From contig NC_003910.7 in assembly GCF_000012325.1 (NCBI RefSeq), positions 1,550,001 to 1,614,000 on the forward strand: 64,000 nt of DNA, written 5' to 3'. The translations under genes were made by a program, and so were the position numbers. Below, piece after piece: positions 26,605 through 35,382 of the stretch. The notes below the pieces were generated by a model. That model was not told the DNA's origin, made no database searches, and saw only the letters and a list, made by a program, of their open reading frames with translations. Source of the stretch: Colwellia psychrerythraea 34H. Lineage in GTDB: Bacteria; Pseudomonadota; Gammaproteobacteria; Enterobacterales; Alteromonadaceae. Each line of letters begins with the position of its first letter. Positions within the stretch are counted from its first letter, which is position 1.

Positions 26605-26869
26605 ATACCAATGGTAATAATTTATTGATAACTTAGCGAGAATTAAAAGGCTTACAGGTAAGGCATTGATTGAAGAGAATGGTTACTCCCTTGTCAAAAT
26701 CAATAACGCCGCTTGTAAACCTTTTAAACTCGCCCTTCGGGAGCTCATTAGCATGCTAATAACATCACAAAATAAATTAAATATAGACTAACTATGTTTA
26801 AATTATTTTGCTTGTTTTAAGCTCGTTAATGTAACTCTAAGCTGACCAATAAATTAATACTATTGGTAT
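26605..26869 (+). repeat. 265-bp structured repeat, type A, copy 1
   Basis: The element begins ATACCAATGGTAATAATTTA and ends with the near-complement ending ATTGGTAT. Inside are two long hairpins. The left one uses GCGAG..TAAAAGG arms around a core with ATTGATT / AATCAAT. The right one uses AAAATAA..ATAG / CTAT..TTATTTT arms. The same element recurs at 37196 (+), 39818 (minus) and, more divergent, 34834 (+). It has no coding capacity and resembles a MITE or ERIC-like element. It fills most of the 438-bp gap between hpf and the efflux genes. Confidence 0.85.
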
Positions 26870-26884
26870 TAGTACAAATAATTA

Positions 26885-26899
26885 CTGTATTGAATACAG
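26885..26899. promoter_or_regulatory. Palindromic operator candidate upstream of the RND efflux operon
   Basis: CTGTATTGAATACAG is a perfect 7-bp inverted repeat around one base, 58 bp ahead of the adaptor ATG. Its form fits a repressor site of TetR or MarR type, but no such regulator gene is next to it. A clear promoter could not be fixed around it. Confidence 0.4.
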
Positions 26900-26957
26900 C
26901 CTGTGTAATAATCAACATAATTCATAATAAAGCATTAACCTTAAAAGGAATAATTTG

Positions 26958-28208
26958 ATGCTCAAGCGCTTTTTTAAAAACACTACCCGATCTAACCTAA
27001 CAACGAGTAAGTTTGTAGTTTTTGGACTTTTATCCCTAACACTTACGGCTTGTAGTAAGGAAGAAGTTAAGGTTAAACCTCCAGCACCTGCAGTTTCTGT
27101 CTACTCAATCCAATCCCAATCTATTGGCGGCTATCGTGAATTTGTCGCACGTACAGAAGCGTCTAAAGAAGCTAATTTACGAGCTCGAGTTGAAGGCGAA
27201 TTACTTGAACGTCGTTTTCGTGAGGGGAGTTTTGTTGAAAAGGGTCAAGTGTTATTAAGAATAGATCCAGCTGCCTATGAAGCGGCCTTATCATCTGCAA
27301 AAGCTGATTTAAGTTCGAAAGAGTCTGGTGAAGAAAATGCCAAACGTAATTTAAAGCGAGCAAATGATCTTATTAATGATGGTTACATTTCACAATCAGA
27401 CTTTGACCGATTAACAACAGAAGAGTCACAAGCAAAATCGGCTGTTAAGTCTGCACAAGCTGCACTTGAACAAGCTGAACTTGATTTAAGCTACACCACA
27501 ATCACAGCCCCTTTTAGTGGCCTTATTGGTAAAGTGAATTACAACGTGGGAAATATTGTTAGCCCTACGAGTAATACTTTGGCTACTCTCATTATTAGTG
27601 ATCCTATTTTTGTTAGTTTTCAAGTGGAAGAAAGCACCTACGTCTCATATCAACAAGAGCATCAGGGGTCGAATAGTGACGAAGGAGGTGAATTTGATAT
27701 CTCTTTGCGCTTACCTAACAATTCAGAATATCCAGAGCATGGAAAGTTAGATTTTGCTGATACTAAAATTTCCGAAGGCATGGGAACAGTCGAGCTGAGA
27801 ACTGTTTTCCCGAATCCTCATAACATCATTATCCCAGGCTTGTTTGTTACCTTGATTCTTGAAAGTAAAAGTAAAGAAGAAATGGCGTTAATTCCACAAG
27901 CGGCAGTACAAGAAGGCCAACAAGGAAAGTTTGTTTTAATTGTCGATGAAAATAATACAGTAAAACAACGTCACGTAGTGCTAGGTAGAAGAATTAATGC
28001 CATGTGGGTTGCAGAAAAGGGTGTCTCTATTGGTGAAAAAGTCATCGTTGAAGGATTACAAAAAGTTCGTTCTGGAGTTGAAGTTAGAGGCGTTGAAAAG
28101 CATGTTGATCCAATCGTCGGTACAATATCAGATATTGATGATAAATCAGTGGACTCTTCAAAAGTGACTGAACCAACCATTAGCCCTAGTGCTACAACTG
28201 ATAAGTAA
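26958..28208 (+). CDS. RND efflux periplasmic adaptor lipoprotein (AcrA/MexA type)
   Basis: This adaptor joins an RND pump to an outer-membrane channel. I start at ATG 26958 with AAAAGGA eight bases ahead; a TTG codon directly before it is in frame but not needed. The 416-residue product has a signal peptide ending in the lipobox LTAC (Cys near 32), so it is membrane-anchored by lipid. Then come a lipoyl half-motif (RARVEGELLERRFREGSFVEKGQVLLRIDP), a coiled-coil hairpin (about 95-165), the second half with LSYTTITAPFSGLIGKVNYNVGN, and the beta-barrel and membrane-proximal domains (GLFVTLIL, ALIPQAAVQEGQQG). The pump gene follows 14 bp later. Confidence 0.94.
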   Translation: MLKRFFKNTTRSNLTTSKFVVFGLLSLTLTACSKEEVKVKPPAPAVSVYSIQSQSIGGYREFVARTEASKEANLRARVEGELLERRFREGSFVEKGQVLLRIDPAAYEAALSSAKADLSSKESGEENAKRNLKRANDLINDGYISQSDFDRLTTEESQAKSAVKSAQAALEQAELDLSYTTITAPFSGLIGKVNYNVGNIVSPTSNTLATLIISDPIFVSFQVEESTYVSYQQEHQGSNSDEGGEFDISLRLPNNSEYPEHGKLDFADTKISEGMGTVELRTVFPNPHNIIIPGLFVTLILESKSKEEMALIPQAAVQEGQQGKFVLIVDENNTVKQRHVVLGRRINAMWVAEKGVSIGEKVIVEGLQKVRSGVEVRGVEKHVDPIVGTISDIDDKSVDSSKVTEPTISPSATTDK

Positions 28209-28222
28209 TCAAGGACGATTTT

Positions 28223-31200
28223 ATGATCAGTAAAACTTTTATCAATCGGCCTAAATTTGCGTTTGTAATATCTATCGTTATTACACTTGCTGGTTTAATT
28301 GCCATGAGTGTACTTCCCGTAAACATGTACCCGGAAATAACACCGCCCCAGGTTCAAATCTCAGCTGTCTATCCCGGAGCAAGTGCGCAAATTGTAGAAG
28401 AATCAGTCATTAGGCCTATTGAAGAACAAATCAATGGTGTTGAAGATATGATGTATATTGAATCTTCAGCTTCCAATAATGGTAGTGCTGTAATCACGGT
28501 ATTTTTTAAAGTGGGTACCGATGGCGATATTGCGCAGGTTAATGTGCAAAACAGAGTCGCACTGGCAACGAGTTCATTACCCTCAGAGGTAACACGCCAA
28601 GGGGTTGATGTTAAGAAAAAATCCAGTTCGATGTTATTAGGTATTAATCTATTTTCTGAACAAGAAGGTATCAATCAGCTTTTCTTAAGTAACTATGCGA
28701 CTAATTATCTAACTGAGCCGTTAGGACGCATTAAGGGTGTTGCTTCTGCAGAAGTGATGGGTGAAATGACTTATAGCATGCGCGCATGGCTAAACCCAGA
28801 ACGTATGTCATCACTCAGTATTACCGTTACTGAAGTGCAACAAGCACTTCAAGAGCAAAATATGATTGTAGCTGCAGGTAAGTTAGGTGCTAGCCCCACG
28901 TTACCAAATCAGCAGTTTGAGTATTCTATCCAAGCAAAGGGTCGTTTACAAACACCTGAGGAATTTGGTCAAACGATAATACGAGCTCAGCGCAATGGTA
29001 ATTTTATTCGTTTAAATGACATTGCTCGTTTAGAACTTGGCGCTGAAGACTATTCAACACAAGCAAGACTAAATGGTAAAGAAACAGCTTTCCTTGTTAT
29101 TTATCAATTACCTGATGCTAACGCCACAGAGGTTGCTTCTTTAGTCAAAGCTGAAATGGCAGAACTCTCTCAACGTTTTCCAGACGGTCTAAAATATGTC
29201 ATTCCTTACGATACCACTAAATTTATTGACCGCTCAATTGAAGAGGTTGTGGTTACTTTATTTCAAGCAATCGTCTTAGTTATCTTAGTTGTCTTTTTAT
29301 TCCTACAAAATTGGCGCGCGACTATTATTCCCACCCTTGCAATACCAGTATCTCTTATTGGCACCTTTGCTTTTATGGTTTTGATGGGATATTCAATTAA
29401 CACGGTTACGTTATTTGGTTTAGTGCTCGCCATTGGTATCGTTGTTGATGATGCCATTATCGTTATTGAAAATGTTGAACGCATATTAAAAGAAGAACAA
29501 CTTCCCATTAAAGAAGCGGTAACTAAAGCAATGGACCAAGTTTCTGGTCCTATCATTGCGACTACCTTGGTTTTACTGGCTGTATTTGTGCCTGTTGCCT
29601 TTATGCCAGGTATAACGGGGGAGTTATACAAGCAATTCTCTGTGACTATTTCTTTCGCAGTACTGATTTCTTCATTAAATGCACTAACATTGAGCCCTGC
29701 GTTATGTACTGTGCTTTTAAGCGCAGAAAAAATGAAACCAATCACTTGGTTACTGCCATTTGAGCGCCTTATCACTAAGGCAACAGGAGGTTATACCAAG
29801 ACTGTTGGCTTTATGCTCAAGCGACTTACTCGAGTTGGACTTTTTGTCGGTTTAATTTTCATTGGAGCAGGTTGGTTAACTACCGCCGTTCCAACGGCAT
29901 TTTTACCTGCGGAAGATCAAGGTTATCTTTTTGTGGATATTCAGTTACCAGATGCCGCGTCAAGTAATCGGACTCAAGCCGTATTAGACAAAATAACACC
30001 CACTATTTTAAATGATGCTGCCGTTGAGGATATCATCACCGTATCAGGCTTCTCATTACTTGGTGGTGCCGGTTCGAATAATGGTCTTGCCATAATTCTT
30101 CTTAAAGATTGGGAAGAACGTACTACACCAGAACTTGGATTGAAGCAGATAATTCCTCGTCTGATGGGGCAATTATGGACTATGCCAGATGCTCAAATTA
30201 TGGTATTTAATCCGCCACCTATTCCCGGTTTAGGTAATAGCTCAGGTTTTGATTTTAAATTACAAGACAGTGAAGGGCGAGATCCTGCCGAATTAGCACA
30301 AGTAATGAATGGCCTTATTTATGAAGCCAATCAGCGACCTGAATTATCACGTGTGTTTAGTACTTATCGCGCCAATGTACCGCAGTACTTTTTAGAAGTA
30401 GATCGCAACAAAGCGAAAGCACAAGGTGTCGCTTTGTCTGATATTTTTGCGACTTTACAAGCACAGTTAGGCTCTTTATATATTAATGACTTTAGTCAGT
30501 TTGGTCGTACTTACCGTGTGACAATTCAGGCAGAAAGTCAGTATAGAGCTGAACCTTCAGATCTTCGATATTACTTCGTTCGAAATAAAGACGACGAGAT
30601 GGTACCGCTAACTACTCTAGCAAGTGTTAAGCCTATCTTAGGGCCTACAACTATTAGTCACTTTAACTTATACCGTAGTGCTAGCATCACAGGTAATGCT
30701 TCTCCAGGATATTCCTCAGGGCAATCTATTGATGTGATGGAAGAATTAGCTAGTACATTACCTCAAGGGTATATTTATGAGTGGTCAGGGCAGTCGAAAC
30801 AAGAATTAGAAGCGGGTAATCTAGCACCCATATTATTTGGTCTTGCTATTATCTTTGTTTACCTATTTTTAGTGGCACAGTATGAAAGCTGGACTATTCC
30901 GTTCTCAGTTATTGCCGCAGTACCTTTAGCCTTGTTTGGTGCTATGTTGGCGCTTTATACAGTAGGCATGGCTAATAATATTTATGCACAAGTTGGTTTG
31001 GTCTTATTAATAGGTCTTTCGACTAAAACTGCCATTTTGATTGTTGAATTTGCCATGGAACAAAGAGCGGCTGGTGAAACGATAATGAATGCGGCACTTA
31101 ATGCCGCTAAAATGCGTTTTCGTGCGGTATTGATGACAGCCTTCTCGTTTATATTAGGTGTTCTACCACTAGTTTTTGCAACGGGTGCAGGAGCTGGAAG

Positions 31201-31336
31201 CCGAGTTTCTTTAGGTATCACGGTATTGGCTGGTATGATTGCAGCCACACTATTTGGTACTTTACTTGTACCTTACTTCTACCTATTGATTCAACGTATG
31301 CGAGAAAAAATTAAAGGTAAACCAGATGTGACCTAG
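28223..31336 (+). CDS. RND multidrug efflux pump, HAE1 family (AcrB/MexB type)
   Basis: The inner-membrane pump uses the proton gradient to expel hydrophobic and amphipathic compounds. The 1037-residue product has the standard twelve-helix, two-loop layout. The first helix is followed by LPVNMYPEITPPQVQISAVYPGA. The proton-relay Asp pair lies in GIVVDDAIIVIENVERI (equivalent to AcrB D407/D408) and the relay Lys in GLSTKTAILIVEFA (AcrB K940). The porter/docking domain has VFNPPPIPGLGNSSGFDF. It is coupled to the adaptor gene; no TolC-type channel gene is next to it, so a shared TolC is likely. Substrates cannot be told from sequence. Confidence 0.96.
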   Translation: MISKTFINRPKFAFVISIVITLAGLIAMSVLPVNMYPEITPPQVQISAVYPGASAQIVEESVIRPIEEQINGVEDMMYIESSASNNGSAVITVFFKVGTDGDIAQVNVQNRVALATSSLPSEVTRQGVDVKKKSSSMLLGINLFSEQEGINQLFLSNYATNYLTEPLGRIKGVASAEVMGEMTYSMRAWLNPERMSSLSITVTEVQQALQEQNMIVAAGKLGASPTLPNQQFEYSIQAKGRLQTPEEFGQTIIRAQRNGNFIRLNDIARLELGAEDYSTQARLNGKETAFLVIYQLPDANATEVASLVKAEMAELSQRFPDGLKYVIPYDTTKFIDRSIEEVVVTLFQAIVLVILVVFLFLQNWRATIIPTLAIPVSLIGTFAFMVLMGYSINTVTLFGLVLAIGIVVDDAIIVIENVERILKEEQLPIKEAVTKAMDQVSGPIIATTLVLLAVFVPVAFMPGITGELYKQFSVTISFAVLISSLNALTLSPALCTVLLSAEKMKPITWLLPFERLITKATGGYTKTVGFMLKRLTRVGLFVGLIFIGAGWLTTAVPTAFLPAEDQGYLFVDIQLPDAASSNRTQAVLDKITPTILNDAAVEDIITVSGFSLLGGAGSNNGLAIILLKDWEERTTPELGLKQIIPRLMGQLWTMPDAQIMVFNPPPIPGLGNSSGFDFKLQDSEGRDPAELAQVMNGLIYEANQRPELSRVFSTYRANVPQYFLEVDRNKAKAQGVALSDIFATLQAQLGSLYINDFSQFGRTYRVTIQAESQYRAEPSDLRYYFVRNKDDEMVPLTTLASVKPILGPTTISHFNLYRSASITGNASPGYSSGQSIDVMEELASTLPQGYIYEWSGQSKQELEAGNLAPILFGLAIIFVYLFLVAQYESWTIPFSVIAAVPLALFGAMLALYTVGMANNIYAQVGLVLLIGLSTKTAILIVEFAMEQRAAGETIMNAALNAAKMRFRAVLMTAFSFILGVLPLVFATGAGAGSRVSLGITVLAGMIAATLFGTLLVPYFYLLIQRMREKIKGKPDVT

Positions 31337-31360
31337 GGGTTCATCGAATAATCGCGCAAC

Positions 31361-31391
31361 AAAAAGGGCACATATTATGTGCCCTTTTTTA
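31361..31391 (+). terminator. Rho-independent terminator after the RND pump, likely two-way
   Basis: AAAAAGGGCACAT and ATGTGCCCTTTTT form a 13-bp perfect stem with a three-base loop and a T run. On the other strand it also ends in five T, so it can serve the minus-strand DUF2986 gene ending at 31512. Confidence 0.93.
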
Positions 31392-31511
31392 TTTGTGGTT
31401 TCATAACATATTTATATCACTATGCTACGTTATCATCTGATATGAATAACTATTGCTTATAACAGGTAATTAAAACTAAATAGTGATGTCATCGACTCTC
31501 TTGATTAGCTG

Positions 31512-31673
31512 CTACTCTTGTTCTTGTTCTTGTTCTTGGCTGCTATCTTCTTCTGCAAGTTTAGCTCTTTCGGCTTTCGATATATATTTTGGTTTGTTGC
31601 TAGTATGCAACTTTGAGTTGGTTTTTTTTACTTTCTTTTTCAAAATATTGTTCATTTTCTTTTTTCTGTTCAT
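31512..31673 (-). CDS. DUF2986 family small basic protein
   Basis: A 53-residue frame on the minus strand reads MNRKKKMNNILKKKVKKTNS, then KLHTSNKPKYISKAERAKLAEED, and ends in alternating Gln-Glu. The Lys-rich start and the HxSNKPKYISKAERAKL block match my memory of DUF2986, a small family in Shewanella, Vibrio and relatives of unknown function. A purine-rich GAGATAAG stands ahead of the ATG. The Gln-Glu tail comes from a GAACAA hexamer repeated about four times in tandem, so tail length may vary between strains. The plus-strand frame opposite (Cys/Ser-rich) is only its shadow. It lies 47 bp downstream of the next minus-strand gene. Confidence 0.75.
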   Translation of the reverse strand: MNRKKKMNNILKKKVKKTNSKLHTSNKPKYISKAERAKLAEEDSSQEQEQEQE

Positions 31674-31720
31674 GTTCTTATCTCGATATCTAAACTAAAA
31701 ATTATTTTGGCTGCTAGTCA

Positions 31721-32146
31721 CTAAAAAATAAGGACTATAAGCATCAATGGTAAGTAGGGGTACATTACCGTTGGTTTCAACGAATTACTGACATACTCTA
31801 CAATGAGCACCTGTGTATTGGGGCGATTTTCCTGCCATTGCTTATACACTAAATAAGGCTTCATCGATTCGTTTGATTGTTCATCATTATGAATGTCTAA
31901 TTTGTTTTCTATTGCTATTATCGCATTTGCTGTTCTCTGCTGAAAGGTTTTCCATATACCTTCTTGTAACCACAGCGTTGCCAATATTAGGAATGTAACA
32001 AAAGTTGCTACAGAAAAAGTTAAAGCAAACAGGGTGATAGCCGTTGCAACAAGCTTGATTATTAACGCATAACTTTCATAATTCTCATGATTGTTGTGTA
32101 AAGTTCGCCATTGCTCTACTAATAACTGTTTTGAAACTGTTGTCAT
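31721..32146 (-). CDS. Membrane protein of unknown function
   Basis: I do not recognise this gene. The 141-residue product has two close membrane helices near the start (about 26-44 and 46-62), a soluble stretch of about 65 residues with a Lys-Gln-Trp motif (YLVYKQWQENRP), and a short hydrophobic C-terminus (PYLPLMLIVLIF). Codon use and composition are like those of its neighbours. It is divergent from dbpA, with 148 bp shared upstream sequence, and the DUF2986 gene follows in the same direction, perhaps on one transcript. Confidence 0.65.
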   Translation of the reverse strand: MTTVSKQLLVEQWRTLHNNHENYESYALIIKLVATAITLFALTFSVATFVTFLILATLWLQEGIWKTFQQRTANAIIAIENKLDIHNDEQSNESMKPYLVYKQWQENRPNTQVLIVEYVSNSLKPTVMYPYLPLMLIVLIF

Positions 32147-32294
32147 AGGTTGAATATACTGGGGTTGTACAAAAATTACTGTTATTATGCGCGCATTATC
32201 TATCTCATGAAAGTTTTCTTATCTTTGTATTGATAGCTTTCTTATTTTTTGGCTTAGTTTTTGACTAAGTCGCTATAAACCAGAGGCGTTTATT

Positions 32295-33701
32295 TTGAGT
32301 ACTAATACAACTACTTCATCGTTAGCTTTTTCTTCGTTGAGCTTAAAACAGGATTTAGTTAAAAACTTATCGTCGCTTGGCTATGAGCAAATGACACCTA
32401 TTCAAGCTAAAACCTTACCTGAATTGCTTAAAGGAAAAGATGTTATTGGCGAAGCGAAAACAGGCTCAGGTAAAACGGCTGCTTTTGGTTTAGCATTACT
32501 TAACAAATTAGAAGTTAAAAAGTTTCGCATTCAATCCATGGTTATTTGTCCAACCCGAGAACTGGCTGACCAAGTTGCGAAAGAGTTGAGAAAACTAGCG
32601 CGTGGTATTCATAATATAAAAATATTGACACTTTGTGGCGGAACCCCTTTTGGTCCACAAATTGGTTCTTTAGAGCATGGGGCACATGTTATTGTTGGTA
32701 CTCCAGGACGCCTTGAAGAACATGTTATAAAAGGCACTTTACAATTAGATAACTTAAACTTATTAGTGCTCGATGAAGCTGACCGTATGCTAGAAATGGG
32801 CTTCCAAGCCGCACTTGATAATATTGTTGGACGTACACCACTTGATCGTCAAACATTACTTTTCAGTGCTACCTTTCCTGACCAAATTAAGTCTATTAGC
32901 GAAAGTATCATGACAGATCCTGTGATGGTTAAAATCGCTTCAAGTGAAGACCAATCAACTATCAGTCAAAAATTCTTTAAAGTGGGTAATGATGACGATC
33001 GCCTAGACGCGTTACGTTTATTGTTACTAGGTAATCAAGTTGAATCGACCGCTATTTTTTGTAATACCAAAAAAGAGACCCAACAAGTCGCTGATGCCTT
33101 ACACTTTGATGGTTTTAGCGTATTAGCGTTACACGGCGATTTAGAGCAACGCGATAGAGACCAAACATTATTACGCTTTGCCAACAAAAGTGCTTCAATT
33201 CTTGTTGCGACAGACGTTGCTGCACGAGGCTTGGATATTGATAGCTTAGACTTAGTTATTAATTATCACATTGCCCGCGATAGTGAAGTGCATGTGCATA
33301 GAATAGGCCGAACAGGTAGAGCAGGCAGTACGGGTATCGCTTATTCACTGTTTAGTGACAAAGAAAGTTATAAAGTTGGCTTACTAGAAGACTACCTTGA
33401 AGCTGTTATTACCCCTGAGCCATTGCCTTCATTAGCGGTACTTTCCAATGAACGTCCGCAAGCTAAAATGGCAACCATTCAAATTGATGGCGGTAAAAAG
33501 CAAAAAGTTAGAGCTGGAGACATTTTGGGCGCACTTACCGGCGATAATGGTGTGCAAGGTTCGCAAGTTGGCAAAATTTCAGTGCTTGATAATAAGGCCT
33601 ATGTTGCCGTTACTAAAGCGGCTTTGAACTTAGCCTTGAAAAAAATATCTAAGGGCAAAATGAAAGGCCGTACCTTTAATGCTCGCCATTTAACTAATTA
33701 G
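32295..33701 (+). CDS. dbpA: ATP-dependent RNA helicase DbpA
   Basis: DbpA is a DEAD-box helicase that acts on 23S rRNA helix 92 during late 50S assembly. The start is TTG 32295 with AGAGG at 32282-32286. The 468-residue product has the Q motif (YEQMTPIQAKTLP), motif I AKTGSGKT at 54-61, PTREL, TPGR, DEAD at 160-163, SAT in FSATFP, the helicase C motifs ARGLDI and HRIGRTGRAG, and a C-terminal RNA-binding domain (MATIQIDGGKKQKVRAGDILGAL to KMKGRTFNARHL) that defines DbpA among DEAD-box proteins. Such helicases matter for ribosome assembly at low temperature. zapE follows after 20 bp. Confidence 0.95.
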   Translation: MSTNTTTSSLAFSSLSLKQDLVKNLSSLGYEQMTPIQAKTLPELLKGKDVIGEAKTGSGKTAAFGLALLNKLEVKKFRIQSMVICPTRELADQVAKELRKLARGIHNIKILTLCGGTPFGPQIGSLEHGAHVIVGTPGRLEEHVIKGTLQLDNLNLLVLDEADRMLEMGFQAALDNIVGRTPLDRQTLLFSATFPDQIKSISESIMTDPVMVKIASSEDQSTISQKFFKVGNDDDRLDALRLLLLGNQVESTAIFCNTKKETQQVADALHFDGFSVLALHGDLEQRDRDQTLLRFANKSASILVATDVAARGLDIDSLDLVINYHIARDSEVHVHRIGRTGRAGSTGIAYSLFSDKESYKVGLLEDYLEAVITPEPLPSLAVLSNERPQAKMATIQIDGGKKQKVRAGDILGALTGDNGVQGSQVGKISVLDNKAYVAVTKAALNLALKKISKGKMKGRTFNARHLTN

Positions 33702-33721
33702 TTACTAGATTAAAAAACGTA

Positions 33722-34831
33722 ATGAAACATGCCTACCAAGAGCTGCTTACTAACAAGCAGCTCGATATTGATACCGCTCAAACTCATGCTGTCGATGCTT
33801 TAATATTGTTATCTGAGCAGTTGTTAGCTCAACAGCACTTGCCCGAAAAGTTAAAAAAAAATATCCCTGGATTATATTTTCACGGCAGAGTAGGTCGAGG
33901 TAAAACTATGCTGATGGATTTATTCTATCAGCACTTAGCCATTAAAAATAAAAAACGCATTCATTTCCATCACTTTATGGAAAGTGTTCATCAGCAACTG
34001 GCCCAACTAACTGGGCAGTCTGAGCCCCTTAGCCATATTGCTGCCAAGTGGGCACAAAACATCGATTTGTTATGTTTTGATGAGTTTTATGTGAGTGATA
34101 TTGGTGATGCCATGTTACTGAGTGGTCTATTTTCAGCGCTATTTAAACAAGGGGTGACCCTTGTTGCGACCTCAAATTGTCAACCTGAGCAGCTTTATCG
34201 TAATGGGTTGCAAAGGGAGCGTTTCTTACCTACGATTGCCTTAATCAATCAACATTGTCAGATTGTTTCTATTAATGGTGACGTTGATCACCGCCGCACT
34301 AAACTTTCAAAAAACAGCTGCTATAATAATTATTTTTTATTAGCCAACGAGGGGAATGAAAAGTTAATTGAACGTTTTCAAAGCTTGACTGATGCAGAAA
34401 TGTTGGTTTCTGGTGAGATAGAGATTAATCACAGACAACTCTGCTATTTAGCGCAAAGTGCTAATGTTATTTTCTTTGATTTTTTTGCTTTATGCTCTGG
34501 CCCTCGAAGCCAGCGAGATTATATGGTACTAGCGAAAGACTTCGATACAGTATGTATTGCCAACGTCCCTAAGTTTTCTGGTGAGTTAGTGCCAGCGGTT
34601 TTTTCAGGGGTTGAGGACAGTTATCAACGCAGTGGCGTTTTAATGGGAGAGTTACAGCAGCTTGATGATGAAGCGAGAAGGTTTATTGCGTTAGTTGATG
34701 AATTTTACGATCAAAATGTCAAATTAATCGTTAGCGCCCAAGTTGATATATTTGAACTTTACCAAGGGCAGCAACTTGCTTTTGAGTTTGAACGCTGTCA
34801 GTCTCGATTAATTGAAATGCAACAAAGCTGA
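33722..34831 (+). CDS. zapE: Cell division ATPase ZapE (AFG1 family)
   Basis: ZapE is an AAA-type ATPase that binds FtsZ and is needed for division under stress in E. coli. The 369-residue product has Walker A GRVGRGKT at 55-62, HFHHFMESVHQQL, the Walker B region LLCFDEFYVSDIGDAMLL, the sensor TSNCQPEQLYRNGLQRERFLP and the C-terminal ARRFIALVDEFYDQNVKL. AFG1 family length and motif order are complete. In many gammaproteobacteria zapE lies near the ribosomal genes rplM-rpsI; here it follows dbpA, 20 bp away, and a repeat element begins right after its stop. Confidence 0.94.
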   Translation: MKHAYQELLTNKQLDIDTAQTHAVDALILLSEQLLAQQHLPEKLKKNIPGLYFHGRVGRGKTMLMDLFYQHLAIKNKKRIHFHHFMESVHQQLAQLTGQSEPLSHIAAKWAQNIDLLCFDEFYVSDIGDAMLLSGLFSALFKQGVTLVATSNCQPEQLYRNGLQRERFLPTIALINQHCQIVSINGDVDHRRTKLSKNSCYNNYFLLANEGNEKLIERFQSLTDAEMLVSGEIEINHRQLCYLAQSANVIFFDFFALCSGPRSQRDYMVLAKDFDTVCIANVPKFSGELVPAVFSGVEDSYQRSGVLMGELQQLDDEARRFIALVDEFYDQNVKLIVSAQVDIFELYQGQQLAFEFERCQSRLIEMQQS

Positions 34832-34833
34832 TA

Positions 34834-35097
34834 ATACCAAGTCTATTAAGTTATTTCCCACTCAGCGAGAATTAAAAGGCTTAAAGGCAAGGCATTGATT
34901 GAAGAGAATGGTTATTCTCTTGTCAAAATCAATAACACAGCATGTAAGCCTTTTAAAATCGCCCTTGGGAGCTTGTCAGAAAAGCAATAACTGCACAAAT
35001 TTGTGAGATATAGAATGACTATACTAGCAAAAATTTTGTTTGTTATAACTCTTCTGACATAGCTCTGAGGTGGGAATAAATTTAATGGAATTGGTAT
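34834..35097 (+). repeat. 264-bp structured repeat, type A, divergent copy 2
   Basis: It begins ATACCAAGTCTATTAAGTTA and ends with the matching AATTGGTAT, immediately after the zapE stop. The left hairpin and the core are close to the copies at 26605 and 37196. The right hairpin has different arms (AGCTTGTCAGAA against TTCTGACATAGCT), which still pair. The terminal inverted repeats also differ from copy 1 yet match each other. It is probably transcribed as the 3' end of the dbpA-zapE message. Confidence 0.8.
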
Positions 35098-35207
35098 AAC
35101 TTGTATAAAACACGATTAACTAGCTAATTTGACTAAATCATTTATTTTCAACTGCTCATTTATTAGCTGTAAATACTTATCTTATTGATAAATATGGATA
35201 AGTAAAG

Positions 35208-35224
35208 TTGGCACTATGTTTGTA
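35208..35224 (+). promoter_or_regulatory. Possible sigma-54 promoter upstream of the DUF2884 gene
   Basis: TTGGCACTATGTTTGTA has a perfect -24 box TTGGCAC and, at the right spacing, TTGTA in place of TTGCA for the -12 box. It lies 159 bp before the ATG at 35383 in a 285-bp region that holds no frame. One of the four invariant bases is wrong, so it may be inactive. Confidence 0.4.
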
Positions 35225-35382
35225 ACAGTTATGCTAATAATTACTAGGTTGATGATGACTAATTTGTAGTTACTTATATAGGTCATCGTTACTACTTGTA
35301 AAAGTAATCCTAGTTAATAACGTTCATTAATCGTAATAAATGACTCAACAGCAAACAATAATAAATATCTTAAGGATAAATA

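Noticed and set aside
29263..29775. 170-codon minus-strand frame inside the RND pump gene
   Set aside because: Fully opposite a conserved pump gene with no protein features of its own.
31483..31698. Plus-strand Cys/Ser/Phe-rich 71-codon frame
   Set aside because: It is the opposite strand of the DUF2986 gene; the repeated Ser-Cys is just the complement of the GAACAA repeat.
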